DNA from: an uncultured Micrococcales bacterium
GTDB lineage: Bacteria > Actinomycetota > Actinomycetes > S36-B12 > GCA-2699445
Length of the DNA stretch: 14,412 nt
Direction of reading: 5' to 3'
Assembly (NCBI GenBank): GCA_903915555.1
Contig: CAIWTL010000452.1
Coordinates: forward strand, 1-14,412
Part shown: piece after piece, positions 1-7,007 of the stretch
Layout of the letters: each line of letters starts with the position of its first letter
Numbering within the stretch: position 1 is the stretch's first letter
Notes under the pieces: model-generated
The model's database searches: none
What the model was told of the DNA's origin: nothing
What the model saw: only the letters and a program-made list of their open reading frames with translations
Program-made: the position numbers and the translations under genes

Positions 1-1011
1 CCCGACATCGTGACCTGCCTGACCCCGTTCTTCGTGTCCCGGCAGGTGTTCGCGGGCGCCGGTCGTGTCGGACTCGGCCAGGACGGCGGCCACGACGGTT
101 TCCAACTCAGTCAGCGGGCGGACTTCTTCGAGGTCGAGGTGGGTCTGGAGACCACCATCAAGCGCCCGATCATCAACACCCGAGACGAGCCACACGCCGA
201 CCCCGAGCAGTACCGGCGGCTGCACGTCATCGTCGGGGACGCCAACCTGTCCGAGACCGCCACCTACCTGAAGATGGGAACCACGGCCCTCGTCCTGTCC
301 GCGCTCGAGGCGGGGGTCCTGAACGCGGATCTCATGCCCGTGCAGCCCGTCCGCGAGTTGCATGCCGTGTCGCACGATCCAGGGCTGACGCACCGCATCG
401 AACTGCGGGACGGTCGATCCCTGACAGCCGTCGAACTCCAGTGGGAGTTCCATGAGTTGGCCGCCAAGCATGTCGCCGACACCCTGGGTGCGGACGTCGA
501 CGATCAGACCCAGGACGTGCTGGACCAGTGGGCAGAGGTCCTCGACGGGCTCGCAGCCGACCCGGGCGCCATGGCCGATCGGGTGGACTGGGTCGCGAAG
601 AAGGCGCTGCTGGACGGCTACCGCCGACGCGACGGTCTGGAGTGGGGAGCCGCCCGACTCGAGTTGGTGGATCTGCAGTACAGCGACATCCGCCCCGACA
701 AGGGCCTGGCCCACCGGTTGGAGGCCCGTGGCAGCCTGCGCCGCCTCACCACCGACGAGCAGGTGGCGCACGCCGTCGCGCACCCACCGGTGGACACCCG
801 CGCGTGGTTCCGGGGGGAGTGTCTGCGCCGCTACGGCGACCACGTGGCCGCCGCGTCGTGGGACTCGGTCATCTTCGACCTACCGGACCGGCCGGCGCTG
901 CAGCGGGTGCCGACGCTCGACCCGCTACGGGGAACCCGGGCGCACGTCGGTGACGTTCTGGACGGTGCAGCGACAGCGACCGATCTGGTCCGCCTGCTGG
1001 CCGGGGAGTGA
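1..1011 (+). CDS. dop: Dop, Pup deamidase/depupylase (5' end outside window)
   Basis: Dop belongs to the carboxylate-amine ligase (glutamine synthetase-like) superfamily. It hydrolyses the isopeptide bond between Pup and target lysines, and in organisms whose Pup ends in Gln it also deamidates Pup. The reading frame is open from base 1, and the first residues visible (PDIVTCLTPFFVSRQVFAGAGRVG) are internal to the family. The GTG at position 10 is therefore not the start, and about 336 C-terminal residues are present. Recognisable blocks are RPIINTRDEPHADPEQYRRL, shared with PafA, then VGDANLSETATYLKMGTTAL and the Dop-type C-terminus AASWDSVIFDLP...QRVPTLDPLRGTRAHVG. The last block tells it from PafA, which has VDWVHLKLNDQAQRT there. 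The N-terminal catalytic part and the Dop loop cannot be checked. It lies directly upstream of pup, as in other actinobacteria. Identification is very secure from family resemblance. Confidence 0.95.
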   Translation, partial: PDIVTCLTPFFVSRQVFAGAGRVGLGQDGGHDGFQLSQRADFFEVEVGLETTIKRPIINTRDEPHADPEQYRRLHVIVGDANLSETATYLKMGTTALVLSALEAGVLNADLMPVQPVRELHAVSHDPGLTHRIELRDGRSLTAVELQWEFHELAAKHVADTLGADVDDQTQDVLDQWAEVLDGLAADPGAMADRVDWVAKKALLDGYRRRDGLEWGAARLELVDLQYSDIRPDKGLAHRLEARGSLRRLTTDEQVAHAVAHPPVDTRAWFRGECLRRYGDHVAAASWDSVIFDLPDRPALQRVPTLDPLRGTRAHVGDVLDGAATATDLVRLLAGE

Positions 1012-1051
1012 GTGGCGCGGACAAACCCGTGCAGTGGGCGATCAGCGGTAC

Positions 1052-1057
1052 TAGGGT
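1052..1057 (+). promoter_or_regulatory. Putative -10 element for the pup-prcBA-pafA operon
   Basis: TAGGGT lies in the 88-bp gap between dop and pup and matches the TAnnnT -10 pattern of actinobacterial housekeeping promoters. No convincing -35 box is seen 16-19 bp upstream. Transcription would start near 1064 and give a leader of roughly 35 nt that carries the pup ribosome-binding site GAGGAG (1089-1094). The same hexamer type recurs before other genes in this window, which supports the call. Confidence 0.5.
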
Positions 1058-1077
1058 CACAGGACAGCGGTGTGACC
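1055..1077. promoter_or_regulatory. Inverted repeat over the pup promoter, candidate operator
   Basis: GGTCACA (1055-1061) and TGTGACC (1071-1077) form a perfect 7-bp inverted repeat with a 9-nt spacer. The left arm overlaps the 3' half of the putative -10 hexamer, and the right arm lies just past the expected transcription start. Such a position suits a repressor operator. It would be only partly transcribed, so an RNA hairpin is less likely. No regulator can be named. Confidence 0.4.
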
Positions 1078-1099
1078 GCCCTGAGACCGAGGAGACACG

Positions 1100-1306
1100 G
1101 TGCCGACCCAGGAACGCCCCCAACCCTCCGACCGCTCCCGGCGTGACGAGGAGTCCGACGAGCCGGTAGGGCCGTCGCCGGCCACGGCAGAGCGCAAAGA
1201 GGCCCTCGACGACGACGTGGATGCCATCCTCGACGAGATCGACGACGTCCTGGAGGAGAACGCCGAGGAGTTCGTGCGCGGATTCGTGCAGAAGGGCGGC
1301 GAGTAG
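1100..1306 (+). CDS. pup: Pup, prokaryotic ubiquitin-like protein
   Basis: Pup is a small, intrinsically disordered protein modifier. PafA joins its C-terminal glutamate side chain to lysines of target proteins, marking them for the Mpa/ARC-proteasome. The 68-aa product has the family's usual size and acidic composition. Its conserved C-terminal half (LDDDVDAILDEIDDVLEENA) forms the helix that binds the ATPase coiled coil. The C-terminus is VQKGGE, with Lys65 and the di-Gly followed by Glu68. Because the last residue is already Glu rather than Gln, no Dop deamidation should be needed before ligation. The start is GTG, 5 nt after GAGGAG (1089-1094). Its TAG stop overlaps the prcB GTG by one base, so the genes are probably translationally coupled. 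Confidence 0.97.
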   Translation: MPTQERPQPSDRSRRDEESDEPVGPSPATAERKEALDDDVDAILDEIDDVLEENAEEFVRGFVQKGGE

Positions 1307-2139
1307 TGGAGAAGTCGCTGTCGTCGGCCTACCTGCGGGTGAGTGGTTCGTCCTTCGCCGCTTTCCTCGCCGAGGAGGCCACCGACCTTCTGCCCCCCAC
1401 CGTCGCGTCCGGGACCGATCTGTCGTCGCTGGCGCCGCACGCCACGACGATCGTCGCCGCGACCTTCTCGGACGGAGTGGTCATCGCCGGCGACCGACGG
1501 GCCACGATGGGCAACGTCATCGCCCAACGCGATATCGAGAAGGTCTTCGCGGCCGATGACCACACCGGGGTGGGTATCGCGGGGAGCGCCGGGATCGCCG
1601 TCGAACTCGTGCGTCTGTACCAGGTCGAACTCGAACACTACGAGAAGATCGAGGGCACCCCGTTGTCCATGGACGGCAAGGCCAACCGACTGGCCACACT
1701 GCTGCGCGGCAACCTGGGCCTGGCCATGCAGGGACTCGCAGCCGTGCCACTGCTGGCCGGCTACGACACCGCCAGGAACCGCGGGCGGATCTTCTCCTAT
1801 GACGTGACCGGAGGTCGCTACGAGGAACTCGACTTCCATGCCATCGGTTCCGGCTCCTACTTCGCCCGGGGATCCCTGAAGAAGCTCTTCGACCCGCGCC
1901 ATGACCGGGAGGCGGCTGTCGCGACCGTCCTGCAGGCGCTCTACGACGCCGCCGACGACGATTCCGCGACTGGTGGACCGGACCTGTCGCGGCGCATCTT
2001 CCCGGTGGTGGCGGTCATCACGGCGGACGGCTTCGAGAGGGTCGACGAAGGCGAGATGAGCCGAGCGGTCGAGGCGATGGTGGCCGAACGCCATACCCGC
2101 CCCGACGGACCCCTCGCGCCCGTGGGGGGTGATGCCTGA
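1306..2139 (+). CDS. prcB: PrcB, 20S proteasome beta subunit (catalytic)
   Basis: PrcB is the N-terminal threonine protease subunit that forms the two inner heptameric rings of the 20S core. The 277-aa precursor has a 46-residue propeptide. Autocleavage before TTIVAATFSDGVVIAGDRRA should expose Thr47 as the nucleophile. In mature numbering Thr1, Asp17, Arg19 and Lys33 are all in place, and the GSGS motif follows in the C-terminal half. The residue just before the nucleophile is Ala46, where Gly is usual in proteasome beta subunits. The mature chain of about 231 residues is normal. The GTG start overlaps the pup stop (TAGTG), and the stop overlaps the prcA ATG (TGATG), so production of the subunits is probably coupled. 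Confidence 0.97.
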   Translation: MEKSLSSAYLRVSGSSFAAFLAEEATDLLPPTVASGTDLSSLAPHATTIVAATFSDGVVIAGDRRATMGNVIAQRDIEKVFAADDHTGVGIAGSAGIAVELVRLYQVELEHYEKIEGTPLSMDGKANRLATLLRGNLGLAMQGLAAVPLLAGYDTARNRGRIFSYDVTGGRYEELDFHAIGSGSYFARGSLKKLFDPRHDREAAVATVLQALYDAADDDSATGGPDLSRRIFPVVAVITADGFERVDEGEMSRAVEAMVAERHTRPDGPLAPVGGDA

Positions 2140-2921
2140 TGTCCATGCCCTTCTACGTCTCGCCCGAACAGATCATCAAGGACAAGGCCGACTTCGCCCG
2201 AAAGGGGATCGCTCGTGGCCGCAGCGTCGTGGTGATGGAGTACGACGGCGGCATCCTCTTCGTCGCCGAGAACCCGTCGCGCGCACTGCACAAGATCTCC
2301 GAGATCTACGACAGGATCGGGTTCGCGGCCGTCGGGAAATACAACGAGTTCGAGTCGCTGCGGGTTGCCGGCATCCGCCTCGCAGACATGCGCGGCTTCT
2401 CCTACGACCGCTCCGACGTGTCCGCGCGAAGTCTCGCGAATGCCTATGCGACCACGCTCGGCACCATTTTCACCGAGACCCAGAAGCCCTACGAGGTGGA
2501 GATCGTCGTGGCCGAGGTGGGGGACGACCGGGACGACGACCAGATGTACCGGTTGCGGTTCGACGGCTCTGTCGCCGACGAGAAGGGTTTCGTCGCGATG
2601 GGTGGGTCCTCGGAGGACCTGACGCAGATCCTGGCCGAGAACTGGCGCGTCGGGCTGACCCTGGAGGAGGCGCTGCGGGTCAGCGTCGACGGTCTCGGGA
2701 CGACCGCGGCCGAACACCGGCGGCTGGCCCCCGACCAACTCGAGGTCGCGGTCCTGGACCGGGCACGACCACGCCGCAAGTTCAAACGCCTCACCACTGC
2801 TCAGGTCAGCGATATGCTGCCCGAAGCGGCGCCGGACCAACCCGACCCCGAGGCGACCATCGACGTCGGGATCCCGCCGACGGGCGAGGAGCGCGAGACG
2901 GAACCGGACAGCGGGGGTTGA
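2139..2921 (+). CDS. prcA: PrcA, 20S proteasome alpha subunit
   Basis: PrcA forms the outer heptameric rings that gate the 20S core and dock the Mpa/ARC ATPase. The 260-aa product begins MSMPFYVSPEQIIKDKADFA, the N-terminal gate and helix H0 region typical of actinobacterial alpha subunits. It continues with ARKGIARGRSVVV, LFVAENPSRALHKISEIYDR and NAYATTLGTIFTETQKPYEV, all strongly conserved in the family. There is no N-terminal catalytic threonine, as expected for an alpha subunit. The core ends near LEVAVLDRARPRRKFKRLT. A low-complexity acidic, Pro- and Glu-rich tail of about 45 residues follows, probably disordered. The ATG overlaps the prcB stop in TGATG, and pafA starts 4 bp after its stop. 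Confidence 0.97.
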   Translation: MSMPFYVSPEQIIKDKADFARKGIARGRSVVVMEYDGGILFVAENPSRALHKISEIYDRIGFAAVGKYNEFESLRVAGIRLADMRGFSYDRSDVSARSLANAYATTLGTIFTETQKPYEVEIVVAEVGDDRDDDQMYRLRFDGSVADEKGFVAMGGSSEDLTQILAENWRVGLTLEEALRVSVDGLGTTAAEHRRLAPDQLEVAVLDRARPRRKFKRLTTAQVSDMLPEAAPDQPDPEATIDVGIPPTGEERETEPDSGG

Positions 2922-2925
2922 TCGG

Positions 2926-4290
2926 GTGGACAAGCGCATCTACGGCATCGAGACGGAGTACGGCGTCACCTGCACCTTCAACGGTCAGCGGCGTCTCAGC
3001 CCCGACGAAGTGGCGCGGTACCTCTTCCGCCGTGTGGTGTCGTGGGGCCGGTCGAGCAACGTCTTCCTGCGCAACGGATCGCGGTTGTACCTCGACGTCG
3101 GCAGCCATCCCGAGTACGCGACCGCGGAGTGCGACGACATCCGCGAACTGGTCATCCAGGATCGGGCCGGAGAGCGGATCCTCGAGGGTCTCCTCGTCGA
3201 CGCCGAGCGTCGTCTCCGGGAAGAGGGCATCGCGGGCGACATCTACCTGTTCAAGAACAACACCGACTCCGCCGGGAACTCCTACGGATGCCACGAGAAT
3301 TACCTCGTCGGCCGGGTGGGGGAGTTCGGACGGCTGGCCGATGCCCTCCTGCCGTTCCTCATCTCGCGGCAGATCGTGGTCGGTGCGGGCAAGGTGCTGC
3401 AGACGCCCCGGGGAGCGGTCTACTGCGTGAGCCAGCGAGCCGAACACGTGTGGGAGGGGATCTCCAGCGCCACGACCCGGTCGCGCCCCATCATCAACAC
3501 CCGCGACGAGCCCCACGCCGACGCCGAGCGCTATCGGCGGCTCCACATCATCGTGGGTGACTCGAACATGAGCGAGACCACGACGATGCTCAAGGTCGCG
3601 TCGACCGATCTGGTGCTGCGGATGCTCGAGGAGGGGGGTTCCGTCCGGGACATGACGCTCGAGAACCCCATCCGGGCGATCCGCGAGATCAGTCATGACA
3701 TCACCGGCAAGGCGAGCGTCAGGCTGGCCAATGGTCGTGAACTGTCCGCGCTGGACATCCAGTGGGAGTACTTCACGCGGGCCGAGGCTTTCGCCGTACG
3801 CAGCGGCATGGCCGAGCGCCCCGTCTACGCGCGCTCCCTCGACCTGTGGCGCCGCACCCTCGAGGCGGTCGAGTCGCAGAACTACGACCTCGTCAAGGGC
3901 GAGATCGACTGGCTCATCAAGTGGAACCTGATCGAGCGCTACATGGCGCGGAACTCGGTCAGCCTGTCGAGTCCCAAGATCGCGATGCTCGATCTCGCCT
4001 ACCACGACATCTCCCGGGACAGAGGGCTGTACTACCGACTCGCCGCGAGGGGTGGTGTCGCCCGCGTGGCCGACGATGTCGAGGTGTTCGAGGCGAAGTC
4101 GGTCCCACCCCAGACCACGCGCGCCCGACTGCGCGGCGATTTCATCCGGCGCGCGCAGGAACGCAGGCGGGACTACACAGTCGACTGGGTGCACCTGAAA
4201 CTCAATGACCAGGCGCAGCGGACGGTCCTGTGCAAGGATCCCTTCCGCTCCGTCGACGAGCGTGTGGACCGCCTGATCGAAGGGATGTAG
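2926..4290 (+). CDS. pafA: PafA, Pup-protein ligase
   Basis: PafA uses ATP to phosphorylate the C-terminal Glu of Pup and then ligates it to a substrate lysine. The 454-aa product is full length. The N-terminus MDKRIYGIETEYGVTCTF carries the metal-binding Glu9. RLYLDVGSHPEYATAECD carries the conserved Asp57 of the active site, and YLFKNNTDSAGNSYGCHENY follows. RPIINTRDEPHADAERYRRL is the nucleotide-site block shared with its paralogue Dop at 1-1011. The C-terminus VDWVHLKLNDQAQRTVLCKD is diagnostic for PafA. The start is GTG, shortly after the prcA stop. No separate promoter is visible, so it is probably cotranscribed with pup-prcBA. Confidence 0.97.
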   Translation: MDKRIYGIETEYGVTCTFNGQRRLSPDEVARYLFRRVVSWGRSSNVFLRNGSRLYLDVGSHPEYATAECDDIRELVIQDRAGERILEGLLVDAERRLREEGIAGDIYLFKNNTDSAGNSYGCHENYLVGRVGEFGRLADALLPFLISRQIVVGAGKVLQTPRGAVYCVSQRAEHVWEGISSATTRSRPIINTRDEPHADAERYRRLHIIVGDSNMSETTTMLKVASTDLVLRMLEEGGSVRDMTLENPIRAIREISHDITGKASVRLANGRELSALDIQWEYFTRAEAFAVRSGMAERPVYARSLDLWRRTLEAVESQNYDLVKGEIDWLIKWNLIERYMARNSVSLSSPKIAMLDLAYHDISRDRGLYYRLAARGGVARVADDVEVFEAKSVPPQTTRARLRGDFIRRAQERRRDYTVDWVHLKLNDQAQRTVLCKDPFRSVDERVDRLIEGM

Positions 4291-4292
4291 CC

Positions 4293-5246
4293 GTGCTGGG
4301 TGGAATCGAGTTCGGTGGCACCAAGACCGTCTGTGTCGTCGGTGAGCGCGGCCACGTGCTCGACGAGGTCAGATTCCCCACCGGCGACGACCCGGCGGCC
4401 AACTTGGCCCGGTGTGCCGACTTCTTCCGCTCCCACGGCGCGCTGGAAGGCCTCGGTGTCGGGGCATTCGGCCCGTGCGACCCCGACCCCCGGTCCGCCA
4501 CGTACGGGACGATCACGACGACGCCGAAGCCCGGGTGGGCAGGTACCGATGTCCTGGGCTCCCTCGCCGCGGCCCTGCCGGGGACCGTCCTCGCCTTCGA
4601 CACCGACGTCAACGTCGCCGCCCTCGGTGAACTCGTGCACGGCGCCGGACGTGGACTGCACTCGCTCGTGTATCTCACCATCGGGACAGGAATCGGTGGG
4701 GGCCTCGTCGCCGACGGTCGACTCGTCCATGGCCTGGTGCATCCGGAGATGGGACACATCAGACTCCCACGCCCCCCTGCGGAGTCGGCGCGCTTCCCCG
4801 GCATCTGCCCGTTCCACGGAGACTGCTTCGAGGGCGTCGCCGCCGGTCCCGCGCTGGAGGCGCGGTGGGGCAGTCCTGCCCAGGACATCGGTGTCGACGA
4901 TCCGCGGCATGCTGCGATGTGGGAACTCGAGGCCCGCTACCTCGCCGCCGCGCTGCACGCCTACGTCTGCATCGTGTCGCCCCAGCGCATCGTGGTCGGG
5001 GGCGGTGTGGGGGAGAACGACGAACTGCTCATGCGGACGCGTCCGCTGCTGCGGGAGTCCTTGGCCGGATACGTGGACCACCTTGCGGTCAACCGCCCGG
5101 ACTTCGTCGTGACGCCGGCTCTGGGGAACCGGTCAGGGGCGATCGGGGCCCTCGAACTCGCCTACCGCGCGGTCGTGGAGGCGGCGCTTCCCGATCAGCG
5201 CGGCACGCCGACACGGGGACACCTCTCCGACCCGGTGGCAGACTGA
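4293..5246 (+). CDS. ROK-family sugar kinase, probable fructokinase
   Basis: This 317-aa protein belongs to the ROK (repressor, ORF, kinase) sugar kinase family and has no DNA-binding domain. The phosphate-binding loop is GIEFGGTK (residues 4-11). The catalytic Asp105 sits in AFDTDVNVAALGE, and the second phosphate motif is YLTIGTGIGGGLV. The zinc site reads HPEMGH...CPFHGDC, with likely ligands His155, Cys172, His175 and Cys178. HPEMGH together with CPFHGDCFEG and GPALEARWG is the signature of ROK fructokinases such as Bacillus GmuE/YdhR, so phosphorylation of fructose (possibly mannose) is the best guess. The GTG at 4293 follows GAAGGGA (4279-4285) by 7 nt. An in-frame upstream ATG inside pafA (4230) lacks family sequence. 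Its neighbour is a mannose-6-phosphate isomerase, as in the gmu operon. Confidence 0.88.
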   Translation: MLGGIEFGGTKTVCVVGERGHVLDEVRFPTGDDPAANLARCADFFRSHGALEGLGVGAFGPCDPDPRSATYGTITTTPKPGWAGTDVLGSLAAALPGTVLAFDTDVNVAALGELVHGAGRGLHSLVYLTIGTGIGGGLVADGRLVHGLVHPEMGHIRLPRPPAESARFPGICPFHGDCFEGVAAGPALEARWGSPAQDIGVDDPRHAAMWELEARYLAAALHAYVCIVSPQRIVVGGGVGENDELLMRTRPLLRESLAGYVDHLAVNRPDFVVTPALGNRSGAIGALELAYRAVVEAALPDQRGTPTRGHLSDPVAD

Positions 5247-5252
5247 CCTGCC

Positions 5253-6212
5253 ATGTCCGATGTGCTGGTGGTGGGACCCGTCTTCGCTCCCCGTCTGTGG
5301 GGTGGGCACACGCTGCGGGAGTGGTTCGGTGACGCCGTACCCCCCGAGACGATCGGTGAGGCCTGGGTGGTGTCCGGCATGCCGGACGTCTCCGGCCCCG
5401 TTGTTGCGGGTCCCGGTGCCGGGGGGACCCTTGCGGACGCGTGGCGCGACGGGATGGTGACCGGCGAACCCCGCACGGACGACTTCCCCATCCTGTGCAA
5501 GATCCTCGACCCCGCCGACTGGCTCTCCGTCCAGGTGCACCCCGACGACGACCAGGCGCGGCGCCTCGAGGGCGAGCCGCGGGGCAAGGCGGAATGCTGG
5601 TATGTGCTGGCCGCCGAACCCGGTGCGGAACTGATCATGGGGCACCGGGCTGCGGATGGCGACGCGTTGCGTGCCGACCTGCGGGCGGGACGGTTGATGG
5701 ACCAACTCATCCGCACGCCGGTCGAGGCCGGGTCCTTCTTCATGGTCCCGGCGGGCTGTGTGCATGCCGTGGGCCCGGGAATGCTGGTCTACGAGGTGCA
5801 ACAGAGCAGCGACATCACCTACCGCCTCTATGACTTCGACCGGGTCGGCGCCGACGGTCGCCCCCGCGATCTGCATGTCGATCGGGGATTCGAGGTCGTG
5901 GCTCCCTACGACCCGACCGCGAGCATCACGGCCGGCGAGCCGTACCGGGTCCCCGGCGGGACCCGGCGCGACCTCGTGGCCAACGACTTCTTCGCGGTCA
6001 CGCACTGGAGCGTGGACGGCACCGTGGACCTCACGGCGACGGACTACCGGGTCGTCACCGTCGTGGCCGGACACGGCCGGCTCGTCGACCCGAGCGGTGA
6101 GACCGTGGTGGGGCGGGGAAGCAGCATCGTCATCCCGCGGGGCCGCACGGCCCAGATGACGGGTGACGTCGATTTCCTCACGACAGACCCGGGTGCCACC
6201 CTTCCCGGATGA
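5253..6212 (+). CDS. manA: Mannose-6-phosphate isomerase, class I (ManA/GmuF type)
   Basis: This enzyme interconverts mannose 6-phosphate and fructose 6-phosphate in the cytoplasm using a zinc ion. The 319-aa product matches the short Bacillus-type class I isomerases in length. The N-terminal FAPRLWGGHTLREWFG is typical. The metal ligands are visible as Gln94 and His96 in SVQVHPDDDQA, Glu114 in KAECWYVLA, and His171 in VPAGCVHAVGPG. The catalytic Arg191 lies in SSDITYRLYDFDR. A second cupin-like segment completes the C-terminus, ending VIPRGRTAQMTGDVDFLTT. The gene starts 6 bp after the ROK kinase stop, so the two are one transcription unit. Together they would link fructose or mannose to glycolysis or to GDP-mannose supply. 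Confidence 0.92.
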   Translation: MSDVLVVGPVFAPRLWGGHTLREWFGDAVPPETIGEAWVVSGMPDVSGPVVAGPGAGGTLADAWRDGMVTGEPRTDDFPILCKILDPADWLSVQVHPDDDQARRLEGEPRGKAECWYVLAAEPGAELIMGHRAADGDALRADLRAGRLMDQLIRTPVEAGSFFMVPAGCVHAVGPGMLVYEVQQSSDITYRLYDFDRVGADGRPRDLHVDRGFEVVAPYDPTASITAGEPYRVPGGTRRDLVANDFFAVTHWSVDGTVDLTATDYRVVTVVAGHGRLVDPSGETVVGRGSSIVIPRGRTAQMTGDVDFLTTDPGATLPG

Positions 6213-6228
6213 TGCGCGTCGGCGACGG

Positions 6229-6234
6229 TAAGGT
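6229..6234 (+). promoter_or_regulatory. Putative -10 element or ribosome-binding site before the FKBP gene
   Basis: TAAGGT ends 7 nt before the ATG at 6242. It lies just after the manA stop and straddles two readings. As a -10 hexamer it would give a leaderless mRNA starting at or next to the ATG. As GGTAAGG it could act as a weak Shine-Dalgarno site on a read-through transcript from manA. No -35 box is evident. The spacing is the same as at the lipid kinase gene. Confidence 0.35.
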
Positions 6235-6241
6235 ACTGGCC

Positions 6242-6796
6242 ATGCGTAAGTTCCTGATCGCCCCCGCTGCGTCGATTCTCCTCCTCGCCGGCTGCGCCTC
6301 CAACACGACGGCCGAGAACACCAACACGGCAGCCCCGGACATCCCGGTCTGCAGTTTCGACAAGACCGTCGACGGCGTCACGGCCATCCAGCAGGCGGGG
6401 TCCGATCCGGAACTCACCGTCGGGCAGGACGCGGTTCCGCCGAAGCAGCTGGTTGCTGAGGACCTCTGTGCGGGTGAGGGTGTCGCGGCGACGGCTGCCG
6501 ACACCGTCACCGTCGACTATGTCGGGGTGGGGTACAAGAGCCGCAAGGTCTTCGACTCCTCCTACACCCGTGGCCAGCCGGCGACGTTCCCCCTCAGCGG
6601 GGTCATCCCCGGATGGACCGAAGGGGTGGCCGGCATGAAGCCCGGGGGTGCTCGGCTTCTGTTGATCCCGGCTGATCTGGCCTACGGCGCCGCCGGCACT
6701 CCGGACGGATCGATCGCGCCGAACGAGGCCCTCGCCTTCATCGTCGAGATGGATTCGATCGGTACACCATCGATCTCGTCGGTTCCCACTCCCTGA
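6242..6796 (+). CDS. FKBP-type peptidyl-prolyl isomerase, lipoprotein
   Basis: This is a predicted membrane-anchored peptidyl-prolyl cis-trans isomerase acting outside the cytoplasmic membrane. The 184-aa product starts with a lipoprotein signal (MRKFLIAPAASILLLAGC) whose lipobox LAGC puts the lipidated Cys at residue 18. A flexible Thr/Asn-rich linker follows. Residues 88-173 form one FKBP domain, with Tyr93, Phe104, Asp105, Phe116, Val121-Ile122, Trp125, Tyr148 and Phe166 at the usual active-site positions (VIPGWTEGVAGMKPGG is diagnostic). Cys37 and Cys76 could form a disulfide. I chose the ATG at 6242 because it gives a clean signal peptide. The ATG at 6209 would add 11 residues and overlap manA. 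FKBP genes often lie next to pafA in actinobacteria, but no functional link to pupylation is shown here. Confidence 0.93.
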   Translation: MRKFLIAPAASILLLAGCASNTTAENTNTAAPDIPVCSFDKTVDGVTAIQQAGSDPELTVGQDAVPPKQLVAEDLCAGEGVAATAADTVTVDYVGVGYKSRKVFDSSYTRGQPATFPLSGVIPGWTEGVAGMKPGGARLLLIPADLAYGAAGTPDGSIAPNEALAFIVEMDSIGTPSISSVPTP

Positions 6797-7007
6797 CCTA
6801 CGGATTCCGTGGAGCGAGGGCTGGCCAAGCGGCTCTTCGCGCAGATCGGGCAAATCGGGTGCGGACAAATACCCGATTCGCACACTTGCTGTGGGCGTGT
6901 CCGTCCCGAACGGAGTAACGAGGCCGTCCCCAGTGGGCAACCCACCGGGTGGCGCAGCATGCTTCCGATCATCAGGTGTGCAGCCCACCTGGGAAGGAGG
7001 CGAGGTC
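6797..7007 (+). promoter_or_regulatory. Leader/intergenic region with several inverted repeats
   Basis: This 211-bp gap has no convincing gene. It holds AATCGGGT/ACCCGATT, a perfect 8-bp inverted repeat (6853-6878). It also holds GTGGG-CAA-CCCAC (6933-6945), which overlaps and competes with CCACC-G-GGTGG (6942-6952). A further hairpin, CAGGTG/CACCTG (6973-6991), ends 2 nt before the Shine-Dalgarno AAGGAGG (6994-7000). Competing stems followed by a stem next to the ribosome-binding site resemble a cis-acting RNA regulator. I could not match it to a riboswitch class I know, so the function is open. Confidence 0.35.
6853..6878. repeat. Perfect 8-bp inverted repeat downstream of the FKBP gene
   Basis: AATCGGGT and ACCCGATT are separated by a 10-nt spacer, giving 18 bp between arm centres, a geometry usual for dimeric regulators. 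It lies 56 bp past the FKBP stop. A factor-dependent terminator is the alternative, but there is no T tract. Confidence 0.4.

Noticed and set aside
10..12. GTG at position 10 as the dop start
   Set aside because: The codons before it are in frame and match internal Dop sequence, so the gene is simply cut by the window edge.
1055..1077. CRP/GlxR-type site at the pup promoter
   Set aside because: The CRP consensus is TGTGA-N6-TCACA. Here the half-sites are in the opposite order with a longer spacer, so a CRP-family site is not supported.
1072..1146. 24-codon upstream ORF before and overlapping pup
   Set aside because: It starts 14 nt after the -10 hexamer rather than 6-7, has no ribosome-binding site, and overlaps pup in another frame.
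1057..2094. 345-aa open frame on the - strand opposite pup and prcB
   Set aside because: It shadows two well-identified + strand genes, and its sequence is low-complexity Gly/Arg/Asp without domain motifs.
2129..3430. 433-aa + strand frame spanning prcA and the start of pafA
   Set aside because: An alternative frame of prcA and pafA, Arg-rich with no recognisable motif.
2806..4194. 462-aa open frame on the - strand opposite pafA
   Set aside because: The + strand encodes full-length PafA with all family motifs. The reverse frame is a by-product of high GC codon bias and resembles no protein family I know.
5133..6074. 313-aa open frame on the - strand opposite manA
   Set aside because: It mirrors the mannose-6-phosphate isomerase gene, which has intact metal ligands.
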